This document shows positions 17,926-27,329 of a stretch of 64,000 nt of DNA, one piece after another. The notes below the pieces were generated by a model. That model searched no databases and was not told the origin of the DNA. It worked only from the letters and a program-made list of their open reading frames with translations. The position numbers and the translations under genes are program-made. Within the stretch, counting starts at the first letter, position 1. Each line of letters opens with the position of its first letter. The stretch covers positions 14,301 through 78,300 of the forward strand of contig NZ_JBNNTI010000016.1 of NCBI RefSeq assembly GCF_050278625.1, written 5' to 3'. This DNA comes from Viridibacillus sp050278625. GTDB lineage: Bacteria; Bacillota; Bacilli; Bacillales_A; Planococcaceae.

Positions 17926-18534
17926 TTAAGCAGCCTTATGCCCCTTAACACAAAGCCATTTAGTGTTATTAATCTCATAAAATTTTACTGAATTAAAACC
18001 CGCATTTTTAAATAATTGCTCCAATTCATCTTTAGTTTTATAGGATTTCATATGATAGTTAATTTTGTACGTTTCTGCAATAATTAAGAAATGCCCATTT
18101 CGATTCAACACTCTAAAGATTTCTTTAACCCCGTTTTCTAAATCTATCCAAAAGTAATGTGTTTGAAAAGCTGTAACTATATCAAATGTATGATCTGGAA
18201 AGGGAATGTCAGTAACACTTGCTTGAAGGATGTTTACTTTACCCTTTTCTACATCTTGTTTATTTGCTCTAATTGAATCTTTTACTGCTTGTTCTGAATA
18301 ATCTATACCGCTTATCTTTCCGGATGTATTCCGTTTAGACAATAATTGTATTGTTTTACCTCCGCCACATCCAACGTCCAACATTACTGCTGATTCTCTT
18401 ATCTTTATCTTCTCTAAGGCCCATCGGTTCATACTTGTATGTGCGGAATTCATAATTCTTAACATTATTGAGCCTATGATTCCATTTGGATTTTTAGCTT
18501 GTTCTATTAATCTATTTAGTAAATTCAACGCCAT
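17926..18534 (-). CDS. Class I SAM-dependent methyltransferase
   Basis: A 202-residue methyltransferase with motif I VMLDVGCGGGKTIQLL, an acidic residue after strand 2 (GIDYSEQAV), and motif IV-like DIVTAFQTHYFW. The Rossmann core follows a short helical N-terminus. The GGGGG ribosome site lies directly before the ATG at 18534, so translation may start at the TTG two codons later. The substrate is unknown. Neighbours give no clue. Confidence 0.85.
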   Translation of the reverse strand: MALNLLNRLIEQAKNPNGIIGSIMLRIMNSAHTSMNRWALEKIKIRESAVMLDVGCGGGKTIQLLSKRNTSGKISGIDYSEQAVKDSIRANKQDVEKGKVNILQASVTDIPFPDHTFDIVTAFQTHYFWIDLENGVKEIFRVLNRNGHFLIIAETYKINYHMKSYKTKDELEQLFKNAGFNSVKFYEINNTKWLCVKGHKAA

Positions 18535-18602
18535 CCCCCATTTTTATAAATTCCATAGTACCATAACATTAACATATTTTACCTTCAAAAAAAAAAAAAA
18601 CT

Positions 18603-18633
18603 AGCAGTGGAATTTCTATTGAAATCCACTGCC
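18603..18633 (-). terminator. Rho-independent terminator of the ribosomal protection gene
   Basis: Inverted repeat GCAGTGGA(A)TTTC / GAAATCCACTGC followed on the minus strand by 13 T. Confidence 0.85.
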
Positions 18634-18684
18634 TATATATGTTTCTTCGTATGCGTGAAACCACAAGAGAACAGCATTATCTCT

Positions 18685-20625
18685 TTACAAACAATGCATA
18701 GCAGCCTTCGCTTCATCCCAAGGGACAGAATACCCTTTCCCCTTTGCACAGAAAATTGAGGTAGACGTATATTGTGGATCGGCATTCTTGTCATAACCAA
18801 TTTCTTCAATGACTTGTTCAGTATTATGACATTGATCATAGCCGGCAAAGGTAAGTGTGAGTGCACCTTTACCGTTTGTGAAAGCAGCAAAGCTAGTACT
18901 ATAGTTCATAAAAGTGGCTACAGGGACACGTCCTTTTATGATTACCTTATCGCCTATGTTTTCTGGTGGATTAAACCGGCCATGTGCCTGCTGAACATCC
19001 GACATTACGCGTCCAATATGATCCATGTGTACTTTAATTTTAAAATCATAATAAGGTTCAAGTAAAATATTATCCGCCTGCTCCAAACCTTGTCGTAGTG
19101 CTCTATACGTTGCTTCTCTGAAATCTCCACCTGATGTATGCTCGTTACTTCCACGTCCTGTTAGTAGCGTTATTTTCACATCAGTAACTGCAGAACCAGT
19201 AAGTAAACCGTGATGATTTTTTTCAAGGACATGTTGGTGAATTAAATTTTGATTGCCTACTGATAAATGATCAGCATGACATTTATTTTCAAACGTAACA
19301 CCTGAACCCCTATCTTCTGGTGCTATTTGTAGATGCACTTCTGCATAATGCTTCAGCGGTTCAAAATGGCCATACCCTGTTACTGTTGATCCAATCGTTT
19401 CTTTATACAATATCTTCGGTTCACCAAATGAAACATTATATGAAAAACGCTCTTTTACAATCTGCTCTAGCACTTCAAGCTGAATGACACCCATTACATG
19501 AACATGGATTTCTTGAAAATGCTCATCCCAAAAAACATGGAGAGAAGGATCTTCTGCATCTAAAATTTTAAAGCAACGGAGCATTTCTTTTACATGAATA
19601 CTAGTATCGAAAATGACTTTAGATTTTAATGTGGGTATGAGTTCGAAAATTGCTTTATTACGGAGCTGGCCAAGGCCTTCTCCTATATCTACACTACTTA
19701 AACCTGTGACCGCGAAAAGTTCACCTGCTTGAACCTCATTTACTGTTGAAAATTTATTGCCATTGTACAAGCGTATTTGTGTGATCTTTTCAGAAGTTTC
19801 ACCGTATTGTACTTCATTCCTTACTTGTAAGGAACCACTTAAGCATTTCATGAACGTCACACGTTGATCATTTTCATCATGGCGTATTTTATAAACTCGT
19901 GCAGCAAAATCACTGTCTTTATCATCAAAAGCCTCAGTTAATTGATCCAATTTTAAGAAGAAATCCAGTACACCTATATCTTTCAATGCTGAGCCTCTTC
20001 CACATGGGAAGATTTCTCCCCTTGAAATCAATTTCTTGAATGCCTCTAGCCAAATTTCCCAAGCATAACCAGACTCTATATACTGTTCAAGAAGCTCCTC
20101 ATCACGCTCAGCTATGAATTCAATGAGCTCTTCTTGCATTACCCCATCATGAAAGGCGGTTGTTATGTCACAAACATTTTCTGTTAAATTCGACCGAATT
20201 TCGTCTAGAGATACTTCGGCGTTAACACCTTCTCTATCTGTTTTATTTAGAAAGAAAAAGGTCGGGATATTATGCTTACGTAATAATTGCCACACTGTTT
20301 CTGTATGCCCTTCTACCCCGTCAACTGCGCTAATGATTAAAATGGCATAATCCATCACTTGAATAGCGCGCTCCATTTCAGGTGAAAAATCGACATGCCC
20401 TGGTGTATCTATAATGGTATAAGTATGATCGTTGTATGTAATAATGCCTTGCTCAGCAAAAACCGTAATTCCGCGTTCTCGTTCAATTGCATGATTGTCT
20501 AAAAAGGCATCCTTATGATCAACGCGTCCTCTCTGGCGAATACTATTCGTATGATAAAGCAGCTGCTCTGAAAATGTTGTCTTACCAGCATCCACATGGG
20601 CTAGAATCCCGATTGTCTTATACAT
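18685..20625 (-). CDS. TetM-like ribosomal protection GTPase
   Basis: A 646-residue EF-G-like translational GTPase, the length of Tet(M)/Tet(O)-type proteins. GTPase motifs: G1 AHVDAGKTT at residue 10, the switch region RERGITVFAEQ, G3 DTPGHVDF and G4 NKTD. The C-terminal domains follow. Such proteins remove tetracycline from the ribosome; some chromosomal homologues have other or unknown roles. The ATG has GAGGAA upstream. The N-terminus is divergent from Tet(M) (IRQRGRVDHKD for the SGAITELGSVDKG region), so resistance cannot be assumed. Confidence 0.85.
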   Translation of the reverse strand: MYKTIGILAHVDAGKTTFSEQLLYHTNSIRQRGRVDHKDAFLDNHAIERERGITVFAEQGIITYNDHTYTIIDTPGHVDFSPEMERAIQVMDYAILIISAVDGVEGHTETVWQLLRKHNIPTFFFLNKTDREGVNAEVSLDEIRSNLTENVCDITTAFHDGVMQEELIEFIAERDEELLEQYIESGYAWEIWLEAFKKLISRGEIFPCGRGSALKDIGVLDFFLKLDQLTEAFDDKDSDFAARVYKIRHDENDQRVTFMKCLSGSLQVRNEVQYGETSEKITQIRLYNGNKFSTVNEVQAGELFAVTGLSSVDIGEGLGQLRNKAIFELIPTLKSKVIFDTSIHVKEMLRCFKILDAEDPSLHVFWDEHFQEIHVHVMGVIQLEVLEQIVKERFSYNVSFGEPKILYKETIGSTVTGYGHFEPLKHYAEVHLQIAPEDRGSGVTFENKCHADHLSVGNQNLIHQHVLEKNHHGLLTGSAVTDVKITLLTGRGSNEHTSGGDFREATYRALRQGLEQADNILLEPYYDFKIKVHMDHIGRVMSDVQQAHGRFNPPENIGDKVIIKGRVPVATFMNYSTSFAAFTNGKGALTLTFAGYDQCHNTEQVIEEIGYDKNADPQYTSTSIFCAKGKGYSVPWDEAKAAMHCL

Positions 20626-20805
20626 ATATGTTCCTCATTTCGTATCGTACAGTTGACTATATTATATCATTTGATTGGGTACTTTCGGCTAGTCAAGATA
20701 ATGTCGATTATATACAATTTATTTAAAACCACAGTCCTCACGTGAAATAATTTGAGAAATTTGAGAAAATGGATTATATGAATCTTGAAAGGTGTAGATG
20801 TTTTT

Positions 20806-21546
20806 ATGACATTTTCTTTAGAACAGCAAAATATGAAAGAACTTCGAGTAGAGTTAACCCGTTTTATGATGGCTTATAAATTTGCGTTAGATGAGATCGG
20901 GACTAAAGTTAGCATTTTAAGAGAAGAATTTAGGTTAATTCATGAATATAATCCAATCGAACATGTCACAACACGCATAAAATCACCCGAAAGTATTTTG
21001 AAAAAAATGCGTAAAAAAGATATTCCCTTAACTTTGGAAGGGATACGAGAAAACATGAGGGATATCGCTGGTATTCGAATTACATGCTCTTTTGTTTCTG
21101 ATATTTATATTATTAGTGAAATGATTCAGGCTCAATCAGACATTGAAGTGATTGAAGTAAAGGATTATATTCAACATCCAAAGCCAAACGGATATCAAAG
21201 TCTTCATGTAATTTTGAAAATCCCTGTTTATATGTCAGACCGAGAAGAACATGTATATGTCGAGATGCAAATCCGTACAATCGCTATGGACTTCTGGGCA
21301 AGTTTGGAGCATAAAATCTATTATAAATACAACAAACAAGTTCCAGAACAACTGACGAATGAACTAAGAGAAGCCGCTTTTACAGCTGCGGAACTAGATC
21401 GCAAAATGGAACGACTCAACAAAGAAATCAACATCTTAAAAGAAATCGCTCATGAAGAACAAGAAGATTTACCTATAATTGATACAGCCTCATCACAAAA
21501 GGTGTTTCAGATTATGAAAAAGATAGCTATAGATAAACTGAAATAA
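20806..21546 (+). CDS. Small alarmone synthetase (RelA/SpoT domain)
   Basis: A 246-residue single-domain (p)ppGpp synthetase without hydrolase or regulatory domains. RelA/SpoT features are RIKSPESILKKMRKK, DIAGIRITCSF, PKPNGYQSLHV, VEMQIRTIAMDFWASLEHKI. It would transfer pyrophosphate from ATP to GTP or GDP. The ATG at 20806 with AAAGGTG upstream is chosen over a TTG at 20785. The sequence resembles the YwaC/YjbM group of Bacillus; which of the two is not certain. Confidence 0.92.
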   Translation: MTFSLEQQNMKELRVELTRFMMAYKFALDEIGTKVSILREEFRLIHEYNPIEHVTTRIKSPESILKKMRKKDIPLTLEGIRENMRDIAGIRITCSFVSDIYIISEMIQAQSDIEVIEVKDYIQHPKPNGYQSLHVILKIPVYMSDREEHVYVEMQIRTIAMDFWASLEHKIYYKYNKQVPEQLTNELREAAFTAAELDRKMERLNKEINILKEIAHEEQEDLPIIDTASSQKVFQIMKKIAIDKLK

Positions 21547-22140
21547 TAGAAGATGATTGATATTATAGGATTTCAAGAAGGGCTCAAACAGTGAAGTTGG
21601 TTTTTTAAGCAAGGTAGTTATCTAGGGAGATTGTTTACTTCTATATCTTTATGATTTTGCTAGAGCAATCGAAAATATAAATCGATAAATTAATTTATTT
21701 TAATACTCTTTTTGCTTTCTTTAGTTGCTTTAAATGTTGTGAATATGACATAACAAAAATAAATCTCACTCATAATAGTTTCAACGATTATAGTTATATG
21801 TTCTGTAGAATAAAAAAAGAGAATTGACAAATATGTCAATTCTCTTTTATCGTGTTGTTCATTTAGATCATTGAAAATACTAACCCACTTCACCCTCAAA
21901 ATACGCTTCAGATACTTCAAAATTCTTTATATCCTCTAGAGGATATAAACGAATATCGCAAATTAATACTTCCATGTTCTGTAACTCTTATTTGTGAAAT
22001 ATCACATCTGTATGAACAGTCCGTAAGAAGTATTTATTAAACCTATATTTTACACAAACTGTACACATACATTCTAGGACAAGTTACATATCCTTGTTAC
22101 AAAACCTAAAATATCCAATAAGGTGAATGGATATTGAATT
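21547..22140. other. Intergenic region with a bidirectional terminator
   Basis: Downstream of the alarmone synthetase. A 15-bp perfect inverted repeat (21815-21848) flanked by A and T runs is a bidirectional terminator. A minus-strand frame across it is not credible. A short frame MEVLICDIRLYPLEDIKNF near 21890-21975 (minus) has no good ribosome site. Confidence 0.5.
21815..21848. terminator. Bidirectional terminator
   Basis: AAAAGAGAATTGACA / TGTCAATTCTCTTTT, 15-bp perfect stem, 4-nt loop. Confidence 0.85.
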
Positions 22141-22400
22141 ATAATTCGTTTCAACAACAACAAATACCTAACAAGTTAATATCTGATCTTGCTAAAGCAA
22201 TTGATGGGAAATTCACAGCAATTCATTGCTATGAAATATTGTCAGTACAAGCCCCTTGAACAAGTGATTCCGTTATTAATTGAAAATGAATTTGTCAAAA
22301 GTAAAATCGAGTTTGTACGTTTAATATCACAAAACGGTGTATCACTTAATCAACAAAAACTTCAAGAAGAATTGACTTGCCTCTCCTTTTGCGGTGGTGG
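22141..22400 (+). pseudogene. Fused gene remnants (ferritin-like domain, S4-like domain)
   Basis: Plus-strand 22141-22259 encodes IPNKLISDLAKAIDGKFTAI and HCYEILSVQAP then stops: the first helix of a Bacillus ferritin-like domain protein (LAKAINGEYxAIxCYExL). In another frame 22257-22390 encodes LLIENEFVKSKIEFVRLISQ and NGVSLNQQKLQEE, like the C-terminal S4 RNA-binding domain of tyrosyl-tRNA synthetase. Both are partial and the junction is unnatural; this is scrambled DNA at the downstream edge of the peptide cluster. Confidence 0.5.
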
Positions 22401-22509
22401 AAGGTACTTCCATTTTACCAAAGGATGGTTTCTTTTTGTTTTTCTTGACATAAAAAGGGGCAATCCCTCAGCCAATTTTCCATGGCTATTGGGACAGCCC
22501 TCTAATCCT

Positions 22510-23355
22510 TTAACTGATAGAAAACCTGTTCAATTTTGCCTCAGTACCAAGCATTACAGTGTTAAGCTCATTCCCTCGGCTTTCTTGTCCCCTTCTGAAA
22601 TAGAGACTGCGTAAAAAATTCTTGCTGTTCACGCGAGCAATCACCTGACTGCGACTTCTCGGTAAATTACAGCATTGCGCTAAGCCTCTAATCCAATCAG
22701 CGATTTCTTGATGTGGAAGTAACTCTTTGTCAATCATCGTATCAACGATGTTGACCAACCGCTCATCATCCTCATCGCTAAAAATGTGTCTATCATTATG
22801 AAGCATGCCAGAAATAGCGACAAGAACCTCACGCAGCATAGCGACGCTGCTCTCCTCGCACTGTACCAGCTCGACAAAAACATCCGCACCGTGAGACGCG
22901 CTGTGAGCCCAGCCTCCTACTGAAAGGTAACCTCGTAGATCCTTCTCCTCTTTATAATAACGGAGCATTGCATGCATTAATTGCTCAATTTCCGCTTGAT
23001 TGAAAAATGGATTCTGTTTGTGGCGTTGCACAATCAAAGCGATAGGCAAGGCAGAGAACGTCCTTGTAAAAACTGACTGATCATCCTCGCTGCCAATATT
23101 ATAGAACAAATGGTTCTCATCAGTCAGAACAGTTAAGAGGCTACGCAACTCCTCTCCACTGAACCTATTCTCTTCCTTAATCCACATATAAAACATCGGA
23201 TAAATCAGGTTATCCCGTAATTCCGGCTGAGGATCTCCAATATATTGAAGTAACAAAGGTAAGAAATCTTGATGCTGCTCACCTTCGCGTAACTGATACT
23301 CATCCTTCTCAATTCTTTGTAAATCCAGCATTAATTTGGTCCTTGTATCGCTCAT
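22510..23355 (-). CDS. DUF2785 family protein
   Basis: A 281-residue protein that matches the DUF2785 family by features such as ELRDNLIYPMFYMWI and GYLSVGGWAHSASHGAD, the His-rich segment typical of that family. It is helical. Base composition is richer in G+C than the flanking genes, like the NRPS genes. It is the last gene of the peptide cluster by position, 70 bp after the PLP enzyme, but its role there is unknown and it may be a chance neighbour. Confidence 0.75.
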   Translation of the reverse strand: MSDTRTKLMLDLQRIEKDEYQLREGEQHQDFLPLLLQYIGDPQPELRDNLIYPMFYMWIKEENRFSGEELRSLLTVLTDENHLFYNIGSEDDQSVFTRTFSALPIALIVQRHKQNPFFNQAEIEQLMHAMLRYYKEEKDLRGYLSVGGWAHSASHGADVFVELVQCEESSVAMLREVLVAISGMLHNDRHIFSDEDDERLVNIVDTMIDKELLPHQEIADWIRGLAQCCNLPRSRSQVIARVNSKNFLRSLYFRRGQESRGNELNTVMLGTEAKLNRFSIS

Positions 23356-23425
23356 TTCTCATCCCTCTCATCCATTCGTTCACTCGCTTCGCCGAGATCA
23401 TGAGTCGTGGAAATTCTGCTTATTC

Positions 23426-24547
23426 CTATTCCCATCCCTTGGATGCAATAAATTCAGACATCAATTTCATTGCACCGCGGAATTTGTCAGGGTGAAGCCC
23501 AAATCCAACCCTGAAATGTCCAGGACGCTCAAACACTTCACCAGGAAGAACAGATACTTCCGTACTCGCAATCAATTTCTCTGCAAAATGTTGGCTACTA
23601 AGTGTTTTATCTTTCAAAAACGGAAAAGCAACGATTCCGCCTTCTGGTTCAACCCAGTCGAGTACCGTATTATGCTCGTTGACTAGCTTTCGGAATTCTG
23701 ATACATTTCCTAGCACCCATGACTTGTGCTCGAGTCCGATCTTCTTCCAATGAAGCAGAAGCCTAACCGCAATAAAATCATTAATCGAACAAATTGTATG
23801 AGTAGTATAATCTTTAAAATCGCGAATTTGGTCGATCAACTCCTTGTCAGCGACCACCCACCCTACTCTCAGTCCAACACATGCGAGACATTTGATCATG
23901 GATCCCATAGCTACAACGTGCTTGGATTTCCCATATAGGGACGGGATTAATTCCTCATCCCCATATGGGATAAACCGATAGTGTTCATCTGCCAATATTT
24001 CAAAACCGTACTGATCCGCCAACTCTATAATCTCTTCCATTTCAGAATCTGTCAGCGTTTGGCCTGTAGGGTTATGCGGGTTATTGAGCACAAGTACTTT
24101 TGTATTACTATCTATCAATGACTTCAGACGCTCTATATTTATTTTAAAACCTTCTTCAGCTTCCAATTCCAATAATCTGACTTCATAACCCAAGTATTTA
24201 GGAACCTCATATAAAGTCTGGAATGCTGGGAAGGGAATAACGACATTTGCACCCGGTTCAAAGCGAAGGTGGTAGTAAATAAATACCGCTTCACTCACAC
24301 CTGTAGTCACAATGACTTGATCAGGATTCACATTGTCATAAAAAGACGCAATGATTTTTCTCAATTCCGGAGAACCGTAAGTATCGTTATTCTTAAAGCT
24401 ACATTGCAGAAGTTCATCCATTGAAGTATTCGTTACCTCTAGAACTTCTCCTAATGTCATGTCTTCAATGCCGCTCTCACCTAGATTATATTTCGTATAT
24501 TGATTTTCAATTAACCACGGTTCCATTAAGTGTAATGCCATTTGCAT
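23426..24547 (-). CDS. PLP-dependent aminotransferase-fold enzyme (class I/II)
   Basis: A 373-residue fold-type I PLP enzyme. Seen: the substrate loop GSPELRKIIASF, NNPHNPTGQ (Asn for PLP), DEHYRF (Asp for the pyridine N), the Schiff-base Lys in SMIKCLACVGLRVGW and a terminal Arg in HFRVGFG. The start MQMALHLMEPWL with AAGGGGGG upstream is used. It follows NRPS-C by 61 bp, so it is likely to make a precursor amino acid. The opening (MEPWL ... SGIEDMTLGEV) is reminiscent of VioD-type capreomycidine synthases, which are PLP cyclases, not transaminases; this is a recollection-level similarity. It may equally be an ordinary aminotransferase. Confidence 0.82.
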   Translation of the reverse strand: MQMALHLMEPWLIENQYTKYNLGESGIEDMTLGEVLEVTNTSMDELLQCSFKNNDTYGSPELRKIIASFYDNVNPDQVIVTTGVSEAVFIYYHLRFEPGANVVIPFPAFQTLYEVPKYLGYEVRLLELEAEEGFKINIERLKSLIDSNTKVLVLNNPHNPTGQTLTDSEMEEIIELADQYGFEILADEHYRFIPYGDEELIPSLYGKSKHVVAMGSMIKCLACVGLRVGWVVADKELIDQIRDFKDYTTHTICSINDFIAVRLLLHWKKIGLEHKSWVLGNVSEFRKLVNEHNTVLDWVEPEGGIVAFPFLKDKTLSSQHFAEKLIASTEVSVLPGEVFERPGHFRVGFGLHPDKFRGAMKLMSEFIASKGWE

Positions 24548-24608
24548 AGCAGAACCCCCCTTCCTCAATTCGCTTTTTTATTATCCCTATACATTGCGTA
24601 ACCTGCGC

Positions 24609-27287
24609 TTATACGCTTGGGGATATATTCTTGTTCGTATTAGACTTAAATGAAGATCCTCCATCGTGCCCCCGCAGTGTTTTTTGGAAGGCTTCAACCA
24701 ATCCTTGCAGATAAGGGTCCCCAAACAAATTCCAATGATCGCCTTGGATATCCACTATGCTCTTTACATTTCCTCGGGTCATCCTTCCCCAATATGCCTC
24801 GGTAAATCTTACCCATACGGAATCACTTGCTCTAATAGCGTAAATATCACAATTAATTTTAGATCTGATTCTATACTTATTTTTTTCTAGGTATTTAAAA
24901 TTTTCTTGGACTTCCATCTTCGGATATGTGCTCGAATTATTTTTGGTTTGCATTAGATAAAAATCATAAGTCCAATCATTTGGTGACTTCCTTGATGCTT
25001 TGATCATTGATCTTTTCACAGCTTTATACGGTCTTGATAATAAGGATCTTGCCCACACATATGTCAGCTGTTTATCATTTAACCATGGCTGCTCGTCAAT
25101 AACGATCAACTTTTCGACTGTCTCTCCTTGATCTTCAAGCATTCGTACCAAATCGTAGCCAAAGAAAATACCGAAGCAATGTCCCCCAATGATATATGGC
25201 CCTTCTGGCTGAACCTGCTTAATTTCGTGCATATAGAAAGATACTAGTTCCTCAAGACTCTGCGGTAACGGGGATTCTCCTATTAAGCCCTTCGCTTGGA
25301 TTGCATAAAAATTACAATCTTTATCGAGACGTTGAGCCAATTCTTTGTAACCAAATATTGTGCCATCACGGCTGTGAAGAATGAACACATTTCTTTTTTC
25401 ACTCGATATATTGTTCATCCTTACTACGCATTCCATCTTTGAAAAGAGACTCTCGGTCTGAACACTATTTGCCAAAGCTGCTATTGTGGGGTTGGCAAAT
25501 AATTCTCCAAGGGAAATATTCACATCGAATTCTTTCTGGATTTCACTAATGACCTTTAAAGAATTGATGGAATTCCCGCCAATTTCGAAAAAGTTATAGT
25601 TGGTACCGATATCCTGAAGACTTAGCACCTGTTCCCATATACGCACCAGCTTCTGCTCGACTTCGTTCTCCGGCGCTTTATATTCCACACCAATGTTCAT
25701 AACTGCCTGTGGGATTGGAAGTGATTTTCTATCAATTTTCCCAGTAGGCGTTAACGGATATTTCTCCAGTTGAACAAAATGTGCAGGAATCATATAATCT
25801 GGCAATTTCCCAGACAAATACTCCCGTAATTCAGGTACGATAAGTTCTTTACTAGCTATGATATATGCGCATAAGATTTTATCTCCGTTTGAATCTTCCT
25901 TGACAGCGACGATTGCTTCCTTAATCTCATCCAATTCTAATAGAACACTCTCAATTTCTTCCGACTCAATCCGAAATCCTCGGATCTTAACTTGATGATC
26001 GGCTCTTCCCACTAGATCCAGGAAGCCACCTGGCATCATTTTGCCGATATCTCCAGTTTTATAAATAATATCTTGCAGATTATTAGTGAATGGATTCCTA
26101 ATAAAGACGGTGGAAGTCAACTCACGATCATTGTAATAACCAGATGAAATATACGGTGTCCGAATATAAATATCACCAACATTCCCATCCGGACACACCT
26201 GCATTTCACTATTCAATATCATAACCTGGGTATCAGCTATCGGCTGGCCTACTGGAATAGTGATACGACTTGCATCTTCTTCCTTTACCCGGTAATAAAA
26301 TTTTGCTAGAGTCGTCTCAGTTGGACCATACATATTGACCAATTGAATACGGCTCCCAAGTAGTTCAATAAATCTCTTTATATCACTACCTCTGAGCATC
26401 TCGCCAGCGATCATGACATAGCGCAAATCCTTTAAGTTGCTAGCGTCTTCTATTTCCGAAACCAACGCTTTGAACAACGTCGGAACAATATGCATCAAAT
26501 AGATTTGTTTTTGCTCCAGCCATTCTTTAAGTTTTGGAGGATTCATAACCACATCCCTGTTTTCTGGAATGCAAAGAGTTGCACCTGCACACAAAGGAAC
26601 AAAAACATCCCGGAAAAACGGATCGAATGACGGAGAGGTCAACAAGCTAATTCTGAAGGAACCATCTACTCCGAATTCTTTTATTTCCCAATCAATGAAA
26701 TGCTTTAAGCTTCTATGCCTTCCCAGAATAGCCTTTGGATTACCCGTAGAACCAGAAGTGAAAATAAGATAGCTATTCTTGTTTCCCTCAATGGGAGCAA
26801 ACTGTAGAGCTGTTTTTTTATCTTTATCAAGTGTAAATAGATTTATATTTTTATATTGTTTTCCACTAACTACTTCATCATCTGTTAGCAGCACATTGAT
26901 TTTCTTATTCTCCCCTTCCATCATTTGTTCCACTTTATCCAACCAAGCAGAACTTGTTATTAGCCATTCACAATCAATCTTACTGAGCATATATTTGATT
27001 CGTGTATCAGGGAATTGGGGATCAATCGGCGCGTACACCGTACCAGACTTGAATATTCCCAAGATTGCTGTCACCAGGGTTATGCTGCTTTCCAGCATAA
27101 CCCCGATGTTTTTTTGGTCCCCTGTCTTTTCGACTAAAAAATTAGCAATCCGATTTGACTGTTGCTCCAGTCCCGCATAAGTAATCGTTTTGTTTCCCCA
27201 ATCAATCGCGATTTTATCAGGCTGATGAATCGCGATCGAACTTACTGCTTCATAAACGGTTTTTGATTTCACGGTTGTTAATGCCAT
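24609..27287 (-). CDS. NRPS-C: A-T-TE termination module with Cys thioesterase
   Basis: An 892-residue synthetase from ATG 27287 (GAGAGGG upstream). Domains: adenylation ~15-530 (A3 FTSGSTGNPKA, A5 NMYGPTETT, A10 TPTGKIDRKS), carrier ~540-610 (FFEIGGNSINSL), thioesterase ~640-880. There is no condensation domain; the free C at the end of NRPS-B must serve it. The pocket code as I align it is DPRHMAMLAK, which I cannot assign. In the thioesterase the GxSxG elbow reads GGHCFG with Cys704 as nucleophile; Asp (VIDEQ) and His (GDHWNLF) are present. This should load the last residue and release the peptide. Confidence 0.92.
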   Translation of the reverse strand: MALTTVKSKTVYEAVSSIAIHQPDKIAIDWGNKTITYAGLEQQSNRIANFLVEKTGDQKNIGVMLESSITLVTAILGIFKSGTVYAPIDPQFPDTRIKYMLSKIDCEWLITSSAWLDKVEQMMEGENKKINVLLTDDEVVSGKQYKNINLFTLDKDKKTALQFAPIEGNKNSYLIFTSGSTGNPKAILGRHRSLKHFIDWEIKEFGVDGSFRISLLTSPSFDPFFRDVFVPLCAGATLCIPENRDVVMNPPKLKEWLEQKQIYLMHIVPTLFKALVSEIEDASNLKDLRYVMIAGEMLRGSDIKRFIELLGSRIQLVNMYGPTETTLAKFYYRVKEEDASRITIPVGQPIADTQVMILNSEMQVCPDGNVGDIYIRTPYISSGYYNDRELTSTVFIRNPFTNNLQDIIYKTGDIGKMMPGGFLDLVGRADHQVKIRGFRIESEEIESVLLELDEIKEAIVAVKEDSNGDKILCAYIIASKELIVPELREYLSGKLPDYMIPAHFVQLEKYPLTPTGKIDRKSLPIPQAVMNIGVEYKAPENEVEQKLVRIWEQVLSLQDIGTNYNFFEIGGNSINSLKVISEIQKEFDVNISLGELFANPTIAALANSVQTESLFSKMECVVRMNNISSEKRNVFILHSRDGTIFGYKELAQRLDKDCNFYAIQAKGLIGESPLPQSLEELVSFYMHEIKQVQPEGPYIIGGHCFGIFFGYDLVRMLEDQGETVEKLIVIDEQPWLNDKQLTYVWARSLLSRPYKAVKRSMIKASRKSPNDWTYDFYLMQTKNNSSTYPKMEVQENFKYLEKNKYRIRSKINCDIYAIRASDSVWVRFTEAYWGRMTRGNVKSIVDIQGDHWNLFGDPYLQGLVEAFQKTLRGHDGGSSFKSNTNKNISPSV

Positions 27288-27329
27288 ATACAATAACCCT
27301 CTCACTTTAAGGAAGTTTTTATCTTACTA

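Noticed and set aside
18633..18890. 85-codon frame at the end of the ribosomal protection gene
   Set aside because: Different frame of the same strand inside a well-supported gene.
21690..21920. 76-codon minus-strand frame
   Set aside because: It runs through a perfect bidirectional terminator hairpin, and has no ribosome site or family.
22189..22614. 141-codon plus-strand frame
   Set aside because: It joins out-of-frame ferritin-like sequence, an S4-like piece and the antisense of the DUF2785 gene; not a real gene.
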